Positions 19,840 to 31,457 of a DNA stretch of 64,000 bases are shown piece after piece; the first letter of the stretch is position 1; every line of letters starts with the position of its first letter. Under the pieces are notes generated by a model that had not been told where the DNA came from, made no database searches, and was given only the letters and a program-made list of their open reading frames with translations. The position numbers and the translations under genes are program-made. Source of the DNA: Flaveria trinervia (taxonomy: Eukaryota; Streptophyta; Magnoliopsida; Asterales; Asteraceae); the NCBI GenBank assembly GCA_025506515.1, contig CM046442.1, positions 60,063,376 through 60,127,375 of the forward strand, read 5' to 3'.

Positions 19840-22800
19840 TTGTTGGCATAAGATTGGTCTTTTTCCTTTTTGATCAGCTAAGAAGATGACCCAATTAAGC
19901 ACTGGCCTGGGAATAGATTTCTGAAATTTGGTTGGCATAGTATGGATAAGAGCCCTGACTTTGGGGAACTGGACACAGGGCTGTGGTCCTATCCATGAAA
20001 TCTACTTCCCATGTATAAGCCTGTAGGATTCTCTGGTGTATGCTCTGAGAAACATAATTTGTTCTTCCATGGTAGATTTTCAGCCCCACCATCAAACAGT
20101 CCTTCACGCCCATACAGCTTTGAAATGTACTTAGCCTGTTTGCCATTTTTGAGCTCAACTGTTGTAATCTGTCTATATGCAAACTCATCTGGGTGAGTAC
20201 CTTCAAGTAACAAACTGAGCTCATTTTGTTTGAAGTTCTCAAGCCTCTTGTAGACTAACCCTTTTAATTACTCTGTTCTCTAACATCTTTTGGGGTGGCT
20301 GTTTAGTTTCATAGGCCTTCTTGAAATCTTCTACAATTTCCCAGGGTGATAATACAAGGACCACTGTGATCTCTTCATCTACGATCCTTTTTACTTGGCC
20401 TTGTATCTCGAAGGAATGTCTTTCTTCACAATTCTGTGAGCCACCCTAGGATCAGGCCATATTCTCACCTTTTCCTTTTGATATTGAAATGTGTTAGCAA
20501 GGGTGTACAATCTCAGAGCTTCTTCTTCATACTGATTATGATGAAGAAACAGCATAAGTTTTGTCTATGCTTTTCAGCATCTCATCATCATGAAGCTTTT
20601 GCTGCTGTTCTTCTTCTATCTTTACTCTCACAGCTTCCATCTGTGAGGTGGGAGTGATGGGCATAGGTTTGGCTTTAGGCAAAGTTAGGACTGCGGAAAG
20701 AGCAGCCTATCTTCTTCCTCATCATCCTCTTCTTCTTCTTCTTCTAGCCTCAACACCCTTCTCTTCTTCTTCTTGGGTGCATCATCGGCTGTTGGTTTTG
20801 AGGGTAAAGGAATTGGTTTAGTGGGTTGTGGTAGTGGTGATTTTGAAGTGGGAGGTTTTGCAGGTTGTTCTAGCATTCTTGTAGTGAGTGAGGTTTGAGT
20901 GTTTTGCTAGTTCCTTTCTGTTCCCAGCACCTGCCTCATTTAGTGCTTCAATCACCAATCCCTTAGTGTATGCTTCAGACGAACAGATCTTGGTGGTTAT
21001 TGCCAAGATACTGTCCCTGGTCCATGACTTAATCTCGATCAATGATCTCCCAAGGTACTTTGCAATGAATCGGATCATGATCTCTAGTCTTTCTCTTCTA
21101 ATGCATCATAACTTGCCATCTTGAGTTAATTTCTTCAACTTCAAGTCTCCTAATCTCTGAGTCAAGCTGTGCAGTATCGAACCCATGTCTATACAGTTGA
21201 TCAATAATGGAGTCCATTGATTTACTGTGTGTAGCATCCGCCATTTTGATCATCTCATCGAGTTCGAGTTCTTTTTCTTTTCCTTCAACCTTCCTCTTCT
21301 TATATGTGACATGAAAGTCTTTGACTTTCACCACTTGATCAATGTCAGCTCCCTTCACAAAACTCCTCTTCCTTCTCAGTCTCCTTTTCTTTCTTCCCCT
21401 CTATGCTCTTCCTCTTTGCTTTCATGACTGACTCTCCCCCTTTTTGGTTGCATTGGTTGCAAGGGTTTGAGTAGCAGAAAGCCTTGTGCTCACAATCTCC
21501 TCCACCAGGGGTTGTATGATTGAGGGAAGCCTCTCATCCATGGTTTTGATCATAATGTCTGTGATCATTGGGGTGATGAGAGGTAGGGATTGCTGAAAGA
21601 TAGCAGCTGTTTGCTCAGAGGGGTTTTGTCCCTAAGAAGCATGCCAGAAATAGAAGTTGGTGGCTCGGAAGTTTTGAGTGGCTGAGTGTGTGGGAGACCT
21701 TCAGGTGAAGGTGCCATCTGTGGTTTATGTTGGTGGCAGATGGACTTGCTGTTTGAGAGAATTGGTCAAGTAGTCTTTGTAGTCTACTGACTTCTTCCTC
21801 AAGAATTGTGTTCTGGGCCAGAACATCATAAAAGAAGCCCAGGTCATCATCAGCAGATGCTGAATCACCTGACCTCCTGCTTGTAGCAGGATGTACATGC
21901 ACTGGGGTGTAGACCAGTTTTAGCATGTGCCCCTTTTTCTTGGAACTGGGGACTTCCAGCCTCAGGACGATGTCCTTCATCAGTATTGCCTTGGTGAGGT
22001 CTTAGCTATGTTACCAGCCTCAGTCTGATCATGTGCTGATTCAAAAGAGGTGGCAGCCTCACCAGATCTTCTGGTCTCCATATCCACAACAGGAGATAGA
22101 ACAGTTAAACCCTGGTGCTGTGGGCTGTCAGAAGCATGTTGATCCTCTTCCTCAATTGTTGGGTTTTCCCTTTGTGGTGTTTGTTGGGGAGGAGGATAGG
22201 CATGCAGCTGAGTCAGCACGTTTGCAATAATGAAGTAGGACTTTGTGGGGCGGTTGCAGTGGGAGATGGGGTAAAAGCAGTGCACCTGGGGAGAATGGTG
22301 CTCTTCAATGGCAATCTCCTCAAATGAGGAAGATCCCAGATTAGTGGGTACCCTTCTTTGGTTGCTGCAGGCTCCTTTGGAGGAATCCTGAGCGGTTGTG
22401 ATGGTGTGAAGTCCTTGTATCCACTAGGGGGTTATAACCAATGGATATAGCCTGCATTTGTGTTGCAAGGGACTCATTTCCTGAGTAGCCTTTTTGACTT
22501 CTTTTTAGTGGGTTTGGTGGGGACTTTGGATTGGAGGTGGTGGCTGTGGGTTCCAGCTGCGTGGGTTGTGCAGCTTGGCAGCCATTTTTAGTGATTGGTC
22601 AGAGTTGTTCGGGAGTATACTTCAGGCAATACAGCCGTAGCAGGGACTCCCAGGCCAACAAGTCCCTCAGCTTGAAGCTGGTTTTCAATTATGGCCATTA
22701 TGAACCGAGGATATAATATCCAACGGTTAGCAAGTGTTTTTGGGCCATATCCTTGAGCTCTAAAATAGTATTCAGAAAAATTTAAAGGTTGTTGCTCAAG

Positions 22801-23283
22801 GATGGAGTACATTACCTGTTGCCACCTTGTGGACATTTGATCCCATGATGAAGTCTTGGGGGCAAGGCAGACATTACCATGTGAAAGATGAGACGTTCGG
22901 CATCCTGGAATGTTTCTTCAATATGGTAGATGCACTCAGGTTACCCTGGTATCCATGGGGGCAAATGATTGATCTATTGTGCCCTTTGGATAACCAGTTG
23001 GAAAGTGGCATCATCCAGATTGAGGGTTTGGCGAAGAGTGTCTGGAGTAATGACCACTTTTTGAAGATGGACAAACGATTGAAGAGACTCTGTGTCATTC
23101 TCCTCAGAGACAAGAGTGACGTTTGTCCAGAATTGGTTAAGAGATCGGCATATATGGTGGGATTTAACAGAAAAGCCGTTTGTAAGGTGACTGAACCATT
23201 AAATCAATGGCGTTGTGAAACTTGGTCCAGTATGGCGATTTTGTGAGATGTGCGACACAGTTGTGTCGTGGTTTTAGTTGCAT
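19840..23283 (-). pseudogene. B2 aORF
   Basis: Post-pol ORF, function unknown. Minus-strand ATG at 23281-23283 aligns with the second Met of the B1 copy and reads LKPRHNCVAHLTKSPYWTKF. Further blocks: QPLNFSEYYFRAQGYG then NRWILYPRFIMAIIENQLQA (about 22680-22790), the conserved YPRF domain; a Ser/Pro/Glu middle (21600-22300); ELDEMIKMADATHSKSMDSI coil (about 21200); SLIEIKSWTRDSILAIT (21000-21050); a Lys/Arg then Glu/Asp-rich run (20700-20790); and the tail HPDEFAYRQITTVELKNGKQ (20130-20200). Several frameshifts break it, but every block is present, making it the best template for the family. Confidence 0.7.
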
Positions 23284-23370
23284 GGTCGCCAATGGTGAAG
23301 AGAGGTTACAGGGTTTTGAACGTTAGGTTTGAGAAGAGAAGAAAGTAAAAACTCTGAAGGTGGGATAAGG

Positions 23371-23378
23371 TATTTAAA
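23371..23378 (-). promoter_or_regulatory. Candidate internal TATA box upstream of B2 aORF
   Basis: Minus-strand CCCTTTAAATACC lies 88 nt before the aORF ATG, homologous in position to CCCTATAAATACC of B1. The hairpin array lies just upstream in both. Confidence 0.4.
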
Positions 23379-23399
23379 GGGTAGGGTTAGAAAACGACT

Positions 23400-24117
23400 G
23401 AAGGTTTGGTGTTAGTCATCAGTTGTTGAAACTACTGATGACGTGGTATTAACTTTCAGAGGTTTGGAATGACTGACCGTATTGGTGTGATCAGCAGTTG
23501 TTATAAAACAACTGAAGACTTGGTTTTAACCGTCAGACGTTGAAATAGCTGAAGTCTCTGATTTAGTCATCAGTAGTTATAAAACTACTGAAGACAGTTT
23601 TGACTTCAGGTGATGAAACAACTGAGGACTTGGTATTAGTCATCAGTAGTTGGGAAACTACTGAAGACTTGGTTTTACCATCAGTTGTTGTAAACAACTG
23701 AAGACTTGGTGTTAGTCATCAGTAGTTGTGAAACTACTGAAGACATGGTTTTGCTTCAGTTGTTTAGAAAGAAACAGCAGTTGGGAAACTACTGAAGACA
23801 AAAAGGCTCATCAGTAGTTGTCGTCAATTCATTGCTTTTCAGCTTTTCATACTGTCCTCAACACATACTCATCAGACGTTTTCATCTGTTTTCAGATGTT
23901 CATAGGACATCAGTACGTATTTGTATTTCTGACAACAGTAGTTGTAGCTACATCAGCTGTTGTAACTACATCAATGGTTTTATCAAATAAAGTACTTGAG
24001 TACTGAGAAGTTAAGCTCTAGTAGTTTAAAGAAAACTTCCAGAGGGAAAATAACTTCAGTACTTATATATATGACAATAATAAACTAATGATCATCAGTA
24101 CTTGTGAGCTGAGATCA
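23400..24117 (-). repeat. B2 spacer array of short inverted repeats
   Basis: Facing words CAGTAGTT/AACTACTG and CAGTTGTT/AACAACTG recur throughout, e.g. 23569-23592, 23641-23664, 23681-23702, 23718-23741. Same array as B1 15704-16456 on the opposite strand. No gene is visible. Confidence 0.75.
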
Positions 24118-24126
24118 TCAGTAGTT

Positions 24127-24640
24127 GTCACTTATTCTAGCTGCAGCATACCAAGCCTTAACACTAGGTTTGGAAAGTTGTGCTATCCAAGGGCTTAGTG
24201 AAAATGTCTGCAAGCTCATCAGCACTAGGAACAAATTTGGATCAATCAGACCTTTTTCAAAACAATCTCTAATAAAATGGTGTCTGATTTCAATATGTTT
24301 AGTCCTAGAGTGCTGGACAGGATTCTTGACAATACAAAGAGCTGAAGAGCTGTCCATTAACAATGGGGTCTTAGTCTCTGTTATGCCATAATCCAATAAT
24401 TGGTTTTGAAGCCAGAGTACCTGAGATGTACAGCTTGCAGCAGCAATGTACTCTGCTTCAGCAGTTGATGTAGCAACTGAGGTCTGCTTCTTACTCTGCA
24501 AGAAATCAAGCAGTTGCCTAAGAATTGGCATCCTCCAGAAGTGGACTTTCTTGTCAACTTACACCCTGCATAGTCACTGTCAGAAAAAGCAACTAATTTA
24601 CCAGAATGTCTAGTAGAATACCATAAACCTAGAGATGGAG
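24127..24640 (-). pseudogene. B2 RNase H
   Basis: Minus strand: VAFSDSDYAGCKLTRKSTSG, then one frameshift, then TSVATSTAEAEYIAAASCTS, VLWLQNQLLDYGITETKTPL and DSSSALCIVKNPVQHSRTKH. The catalytic Asp/Glu positions are present, and the Trp codon lost in B1 is intact. The tail is frameshifted near 24200. Confidence 0.9.
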
Positions 24641-25720
24641 TGCCTTGCAGATATCTAAAGATCCTCTTGACTGCAATCAAATGAGACTCTTAGGTGCAGC
24701 CTGAAATCTAGCACAAACACATGTAGCAAACATAATATCTGGTCTAGAAGCTGTTAAGTACATCAAGGACCCAATCATACATCTGTAAAGTGTTTCATCA
24801 ACCACTTTACTTTTTGATCTGTATCCAGTTGTGTGGTGTTGCACATGGGAGTAGAACAGGGCTTACACTTTTGTAAATCAAACTTTTCCAAAAGATCTTT
24901 TGTGTATTTGGACTGATGAATGAAAATTCCATCAGCCTTTTGTTTGATTTGCAAACCCAGAAAGAACTGTAATTCTCCCATGGCACTCATTTCAAACTTC
25001 TGTTGCATCAACTTTGTAAAGGCATCACACAACTGTGGATCAGAGGATGCAAAAATAATATCATCTACATAAATTTGAACAAGTAGATTATGCTGCCCAG
25101 CTTTCTTAATGAATAAAGTCTTATCTATGGAGCCTCTAGTGAAATTATTTCCAGAAGAAAGTTTGATAATGTCTCATACCAGGCTCTAGGAGCTTGTTTC
25201 AACCCATAGAGAGCCTTATCAAGCTTATACACCCAATTAGGATGTTTATTGTCCTCAAAACCTGGTGGTTGACATACATAAACCTCTTCTTTAATTTTCC
25301 CATACAAAAATGCACTTTTGACATCCATTTGAAAAACTTTAAGGTTGTGATAAGCAGCATAAGCTAAAAACAATCGAATTGCTTCCAGTCTGGCTACAGG
25401 GGCAAAGGTTTCATTATAATCAATACCTTCCTCTTGTGAAAACCCCTGTACAACCAGTCTGGCCTTGTTCTTAACAATAAGCCCATTTTCATCAGTTTTG
25501 TTCCTAAAACCCATTTAGTGCCTATTGCACACTTACCTGGAGGTAGAGGAACCAGTTCACACTTGCTGTTTCTTGAACTGAAGAAGCTCAAGCTGCATGG
25601 CTTCAACCCATCCATTGTCCCTTAAAGCAATGTGATAGTTCTTTGGCTCTTGCTGACTAATGAAGAGAGCATAGAAGCAGAAATTGACAATTGACTTCTT
25701 GTTGAAACGCCAGCATTGAT
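24641..25720 (-). pseudogene. B2 reverse transcriptase
   Basis: Minus strand: ARLVVQGFSQEEGIDYNETF, APVARLEAIRLFLAYAAYHN, FQMDVKSAFLYGKIKEEVYV, ALYGLKQAPRAWYETLSNFL, the motif YVDDI with YVDD at 25060-25071, then MGELQFFLGLQIKQKADGIF. All polymerase blocks are present. Small frameshifts occur near 25140, 25500 and 24830. Confidence 0.9.
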
Positions 25721-26379
25721 ATCACCAATGATTTGAGACATAGGGTGATTCTTCAGATCTTGGTACACAATAAGATCTGTGCAAGTGTTTGTAGCAGGCT
25801 CAGCAGCAACAGATGGTGATGGTGAAGCATTTCCTTGAAACCAATCAGTAGATGGTAATTCAAAGGAAGTTGAAGTTGTAGAAATCTCATCAGCATTTGT
25901 GTGATTGTGCTACTGAAGCTACAGGAACATCAGGTCTAGCTGAATCAGGCAGTTGATCACTAAACTTGAAAAGGTGATTACTGATATCATCATCATCATC
26001 AGTAACACCAGATGGATGACTAGCTACAGAAAGATGATGGATTCATATGATCTGAACAAAGCAGGTGGTTGATAAGGAACATATTGAAGAATGTCCAGAT
26101 CAAACAACTCCACAGGGTTTTGTGGATTGTATCCTTAGGGGATTCATTAAATTCACATGCAAGGTTTTTCAACTATCTTTGTCCGACAGTTGAATACTCT
26201 ATAAGCCTTGCAAGTGGATGAATACCCAACAAAATACCCTGCATCCACCTTAGAATCAAACTTTTGGAGTTGATCCTTGTGTTGAGAATGTAACAGGACA
26301 CCCAAATGCTCTAAAGAATGAAATCAAAGGGGCCAAATGATGAAAAACTTCATATGGAGTTTCATCAACCTCTGATTTA
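25721..26379 (-). pseudogene. B2 pol linker between integrase and RT
   Basis: Pro/Ser/Asp-rich, poorly conserved stretch equivalent to B1 13700-14100, with an Asp run encoded near 25985-26005. It also includes the frameshifted integrase C-terminus (FFRAFGCPVTFST-like near 26290). Confidence 0.65.
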
Positions 26380-27080
26380 CTAGAACTCTATTCTGTACAT
26401 AGCAGGCTGTATTGACAGCTTCAGCCAAAAGGTCAGTGGCAGACCAGAATCAGCCAACATGGACCTTGCAGCTTCAATGAGGGTCCTGTTCTTTCTCTCC
26501 ACTACTCCATTTTGCTCTGGAGTCCTTGGGATGCTATACTGCCTCTTGATTCCCTTTGACAAGTAAAACTCATCAAGAGTGTGGTTTCTGAATTCAGTAC
26601 CATTGTCACTCCTCACACACTTAACTGGTAGGGAATACTGCTTCTCAACGTGTAACACAAAGTTCATAATGGACTGAGCAGCCTCATCCTTTGAATGCAA
26701 GAAGAAGGTCCATACATATCTAGAGTAATCATCCACAATTACCAGACAGTATTTCTTCTTTGCCATACTCATTACCTTCACAGGACCAAAAAGATCCATG
26801 TGCAGTAGTTGTAAGCAGGCATTAGACTTGGATTCTTCTATTGTGGGAATGAAACTTTATGTTGTTTCCCTTTTAAGCATGCAGTGCAGATTTCATCACA
26901 ATTGAACTCCTTTATTGGAAGACCTCTCACTAAACTCTTGTGGATCAGCTGATTCATGTTTTTGAGATTAACATGACCCAGCCTTCTATGCCACAGTTTA
27001 GATTCTTGGAGAGAGGCCTTGGAGAACAAGCATGGTGGCCTCTTAACTCAATTTTCTTTGACAGATCCAAGGCATATACT
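26380..27080 (-). pseudogene. B2 integrase
   Basis: Minus strand: LWHRRLGHVNLKNMNQLIHK and EICTACLKGKQ give an intact HHCC zinc domain. HMDLFGPVKVMSMAKKKY, RSDNGTEFRN and EQNGVVERKNRT keep all three catalytic residues. FWLKLSIQPAMYRIEF shows a frameshift near 26440. Better preserved than B1. Confidence 0.9.
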
Positions 27081-27438
27081 CTTCCTATCCTGTTAGCCTT
27101 CAGGAGAGTATTATCATCCAGTACTTTGTCAATCAGGCTCAGAACCTTGGAAGACAGAATCCTACAGTTCTGGCTTGTGAAAAGAGCAACATGTCCTTTG
27201 TCACACATCTGACTGACACTCAACAGATTGTATTTGAGATTCTCCACATGGTTGACATCATCAAATCTAATATCTCCATTAGACACAATCCCTTTCCAAT
27301 GATAAACTTTAGCATCATTTCCAAATGAGACAAATCCCTTCTTTCCCTGAGAGTAATCATGAAGAAGAGAGTGCTCCCAGTTGTGCATGGATCCTCCACT
27401 GTCCACATACCAGATGCTTCTTTGGCATGCTGAAGAAC
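27081..27438 (-). pseudogene. B2 aspartic protease
   Basis: Minus strand: MWTVDSGGSMHNWEHSLL in two frames, with DSG at 27395-27403; then FVSFGNDAKVYHWKG and NLKYNLLSVSQMCDKGHVAL. An indel just after the active site (NWEHS where B1 has MTGNR) changes frame. The ORF then runs unbroken to GAG-pre-integrase, unlike B1. Confidence 0.85.
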
Positions 27439-27464
27439 CTGCACAATCATAAGAAACTAGTTAG
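27439..27464 (-). promoter_or_regulatory. B2 splice-acceptor-like gag-pol junction
   Basis: Minus-strand GCTAACTAG, with the gag stop TAG, then TTTCTTATGATTGTGCAG and GTTC of pol. Same layout as in B1, A2, C1 and C2. Confidence 0.45.
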
Positions 27465-30339
27465 CTTTGGAGACCCAAACTTTTTGGTTTTGGGACTGAC
27501 TTTATCAACAGATTTAACCATAGCTGGTTTCTCATGATTAACAGCTGATGAAGATGGAGATGGTGCTGAAATAGATTTGGACCTGGAATTCCTCTCCAGT
27601 GGTTTGTCACAGTGGCTTCAAGTTGGTTAACTCTCCCCAACAGATGCTGAACCATCATAACAAGCTGTGTCTGATTTGAAGCTCGAGCTTTCAGTTCATT
27701 TGACACTCCAGAGCTGTTTTTGATGAGTTCCTGTGACCCACCATTTCCTCTTCTTAGATTTCACAGACTTAGTCTTATGTTTATCATGAGGAACAATATC
27801 AGCTGTCTTCTGATAAACCGTATCCTCTTAGTGGATTTGGGTAAGGCCTTGGGTTTATCAGGTTGAGATGATTGTGGTACAAACTTGGTCTCAAACTCAG
27901 TTTTCATTTTATTTATTTCTAGTTTAATGAGCTCATCCTTTGGAGCTTTAAACCCTTTTTGTACCAACATTCATCAGATAGATGATTGAATTTACCACAA
28001 ATTTCACATGGTTTATTCTTCATCTTGGACATCTTTACTGCTGAAGTGGAAACTACTGAAGGTGTGATCTTCAGTACTTTCCTCCTATCAGTACTAGGTA
28101 CTAAAGGATTTGTAACAGCTGAAGACTGGTAATTCAACTGTTTTCCATCCGTCCTAATAGACTGTTTGATGGATTCCTCAGCAGTTGTTAGTCCTTGTAT
28201 TTCAACTGATTTGAAATGCTTTTCAGATGTTGGGTCTCTTTCAGTACTTGGGGTACATTGAGGAACAACATCTGAAGTACTCAGCTTCATATGAGTCTCA
28301 GTAGTTAGACCATCAGTCAATTTATTTGTTGAGATCTTAACACTGGTTTCATTCTCTGATCTTAGATTATCATTGGAGAATGACTCACACGATAATGTGG
28401 TTTGGAGATTGCTTTCACTTTCAGACTTAACTATGGAGTTAGGAGTAAAGTCTGTTGGTGGAGCAGTATGGTTGTAACCAATGCCAAACTTCACATTTGA
28501 AGCAGTTTGCTTGCTAAGAAGCATTTCAAATCCCTTGCATGATGAGACCCATTCACACTCAACTTGGGTCACTGCAAGTTTTTCTTTGAGACTCCTGTGG
28601 TCTTCCAGAATAACCTCTAGCTTGGCCTTTTCATCATTTAATTGGCATTTAAGCTTATAAATCTCATCACTTTACTGTTAGAGCAGACTCATACTCAGCT
28701 TTCTTTTGAAAATGGTTTTCTCAAACTCAAGTTTTTGATTTATTAATGCTACATTTGCCTCTCTAATAGAGACAAAGGCAGCTATGCATGATTCAGAACA
28801 TAACTTGGCTTTAGCCTCTGAAGATACCTGAGTTACCTGTGAAGATGATGCATTTGAACAGGAACCCTCAGTAGACTCCAGGGCCATGAGAGCAAGATTC
28901 CAAAAGGGTGTTCACCACCATGTTGACTAGCACCAGCATAGTATTGCTCAGTGTGACCAGACAAGTTATCAGGTAAGCTACTCCAGTCAACGACTCCAGG
29001 TGTGAAGAAGCTGTGATGAGGTTGTGATTGAGATGGAGATGGTTGAGGTCTGGTAGTGCATGAGATTGTGGTACAATAGGAGCTTGAACTTGATTTGACT
29101 GTGGCATATAATAGCAGGGATAAGGATATGGCATTTGACCCTGAGGAACAAAATATGCAGGAGATTGAGGGTGTGATGAATGACTAGAACCAGCAGAATG
29201 TTGCCCTTTGGATTGTGAATTGTTATTTGGAAAAGTCAAAAAGGGTGCAGAAGTGTTAGATCCAGTTGATCTACACTCTCTTGCAAAGTGTCCAAGCCTG
29301 TGGCATTTGTGACACTTCAACTTGCTCTTGTCAAAACCGACTTTGGTTTTGTCAGAGAGTCCAGGAAATTTCCTGCCAGTTCTCTTGTAGAATTTCTGAG
29401 ATCTGATATTGATCAAGGCCATTTGGCTCAAAATATCCATCTCTTCTAAATCATCATCAGCAATGCCCTTCAAATCATCCATGATAAAGCATAGATTGTC
29501 ACTATTATTACCAGAATGACAATCAACACTCACAAAGGCATGATTAGAATTGTTTGAGGTGAAATCAATATGCTCATCATAGTGGCATTCTGATCCTGCA
29601 TACTCTGACTCATGACTTACCAAGGCAGTGTTTCCTGGTACAAAATCATCAGTGAGCTTTCCAGATGATGACAGTTTTCGTTTCTGTTCTATCTCTCTCT
29701 CAAATGTGAGCAATTCCCATGGAGTTGGGTGAGAGATAGTTTGTCCAAATTTGCACTGGAGCGTAGGACAATAGTATATGTGTCCCATCTCTCAGGCAGT
29801 GATCTGAGAAATCTGTTATTCATCTGGCTATTTGTGTACTCATGTTTGACCATTTTTATTCAGAGATCAAACAAGAGAACCGCTCAAACTGTTGAGTCAG
29901 TGTCTCACCTTCCTATGAGAGAATGTCTCATATTGTTGGGCAAGGATTTCTCTATTATTTGCCAAGACCTCATCTGTTCCTCCAAATTGTTCTTTCAAGG
30001 CATTCCAGAGGTCATGGGCAGTTTCATAATGCATTAGCCCAGAATAGATTTCATTGGGCAGTGCCATGGCCAGAATTCCATGGGCTTTTGCATCAATCTC
30101 AAACAATTTCTTATCCTCATCTGAGTATTGCTCCCTCCTCTTCGGAACCATTTGATTGGTTTTGGGTTATTCACCATAGGCTTGTGTGGACCATGTACCA
30201 CTGATGTCCAACAACCTGAGCTGTTAACAGACAGGTGATGGAGCATTCGTCGTTGCCATATGTTATACTCACTCCTAACCAGCATTGGAGGCTTGGTTGA
30301 GGAACCAGTATTGTGAGGATCATTGGAAGGAGTAGTCAT
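27457..30339 (-). pseudogene. B2 gag
   Basis: ATG at 30337-30339 starts MTTPSNDPHNTGSSTKPPML and YNIWQRRMLHHL, the N-terminus missing from B1. Then YSDEDKKLFEIDAKAHGILA, LLTFEREIEQKRKL, knuckle CHKCHRLGHFAREC (29273-29314), a Pro/Gln/Tyr-rich stretch, a helical region and a second knuckle CEICGKFNHLSDEC (27967-28008). It ends in KSLGLQS and TAG. About 960 codons with a handful of frameshifts (near 30160, 29740, 28880, 28580, 27960, 27720). Confidence 0.85.
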
Positions 30340-30556
30340 TTTAGGTCCAAATACAATTTAATTCAAGCTTTTAAAAGATTTTACACAGACCACAACAGAC
30401 TCAATGAAAACCAAGAATAAATCTCAGGATGAATGACCAAAAACACAGAAAATTCAATCTCTATAACCGTTTCTTGCAAAAATGCTAATTCAATCAAACT
30501 TGGATCTTGGATAGCAGTTTCAATGATCAATTATTAGATCGATCAATGATGAACCT
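30340..30556 (-). other. B2 untranslated leader
   Basis: About 215 bp between primer-binding site and gag ATG, without ORF. It carries AT-rich sequence and a short TGATCGATCAATGATG-type repeat near the PBS. Confidence 0.6.
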
Positions 30557-30568
30557 GCTCTGATACCA
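30557..30568 (-). other. Primer-binding site of B2
   Basis: Minus-strand TGGTATCAGAGC is the exact complement of the 3' end region of plant initiator-methionine tRNA used by most copia elements. It lies 2 nt inside the 5' LTR end. Confidence 0.95.
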
Positions 30569-30570
30569 TT

Positions 30571-31457
30571 TGACAGGATCAGTGATCTCAAGTTTGATGG
30601 ATTAGAGTGTAAACAGCAGAATAAGAACAAGAATTAGACAAATTATAGCAAGAATTTGATATTCGTATGCATTAAGAACAAATACGGTTGTAAAGAGAGA
30701 ATATTTCTGTGAAAAGGAATGTTTCAATAATATCAAATGTTTCTGCTCAATCATTCACACGATTACAATTAGGTTGACACTCCTTATATAGAGTGCAATC
30801 ACTGCTATATCACGGGATAGTGACATCTGGCAGATTTATTACAAAAATAACTAAAACTTAACAAACTACTGAAATGTTCACAACTACTGAGAACATATCA
30901 GAGTGCTAAGTATAAAACATAAAACTACTGATACGAAACTACTGAAACTACAACGACTGAAGAACAAGCTCTTCAGTCGTTTTACAAAACTACTGAAAAG
31001 AAAAACATAAAACTACTGAAAGAAAACCGTCACAACTACTGAAGAAGACCTCTTCAGCTGTTGTGACAACGTCTGATACTTGGTCTTCAACACTTGTGTC
31101 TTCAGACTTTGTCTTCAGCACTTGTGTCTTCAGACTTTGTCTTCAGCACTTGTGTCTTCAGACTTTGTCTTCAGCACTTGTGTCTTAGACTTTGTCTTCA
31201 GCACTTGTGTCTTCAGACTTTGTCTTCAGCACTTGTGTCTTCAGACTTTGTCTTCAGCACTTGTGTCTTCAGACTTGTCTTCAGCACTTGTGTCTTCAGA
31301 CTTGTCTTCAGCTTGTGTCTTCAGACTTTGTCTTCAGCACTTGTGTCTTCAGACTTGTCTTCAGCATTGTCTTTAGATGTTGTGAATCAGCAGTTGTTGT
31401 GACGTCTGTGGGACTTAAGGTTTTTCTGATCCGGCTCATTGGTCTTTTGGTCCAACA
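30571..31457 (-). repeat. 5' LTR of B2
   Basis: Minus-strand TGTTGGACCAAAAGACC to GATCCTGTCA, 887 bp. Contains the minisatellite 31083-31375, ACTACTGA words (30870-31060) and a TATA-type CTATATAAGG at about 30782-30791. U3 is therefore repeat-rich and precedes the TATA box, as in B1. Confidence 0.9.
31083..31375 (-). repeat. LTR minisatellite, about 10.5 units
   Basis: The same 27-28 bp unit as at 19520-19700. Reading frames through it give meaningless Ser/Ala/Val/Phe/Cys repeats on the plus strand. Confidence 0.9.

Larger units (their letters stand above)
19006..31457 (-). mobile_element. Complete family B element B2
   Basis: A full LTR retrotransposon on the minus strand, about 12.45 kb: 5' LTR 30571-31457, primer-binding site 30557-30568, gag, protease, integrase, RT, RNase H, hairpin spacer, aORF, PPT 19786-19800, 3' LTR 19006-19785. 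It sits in the aORF of B1 in opposite orientation. Flanking 5-mers (TTAAC at the left, CAACA at the right) do not match, so no clear target-site duplication is seen. The LTRs are near-identical apart from small indels and repeat number, implying a fairly recent insertion. Confidence 0.9.
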
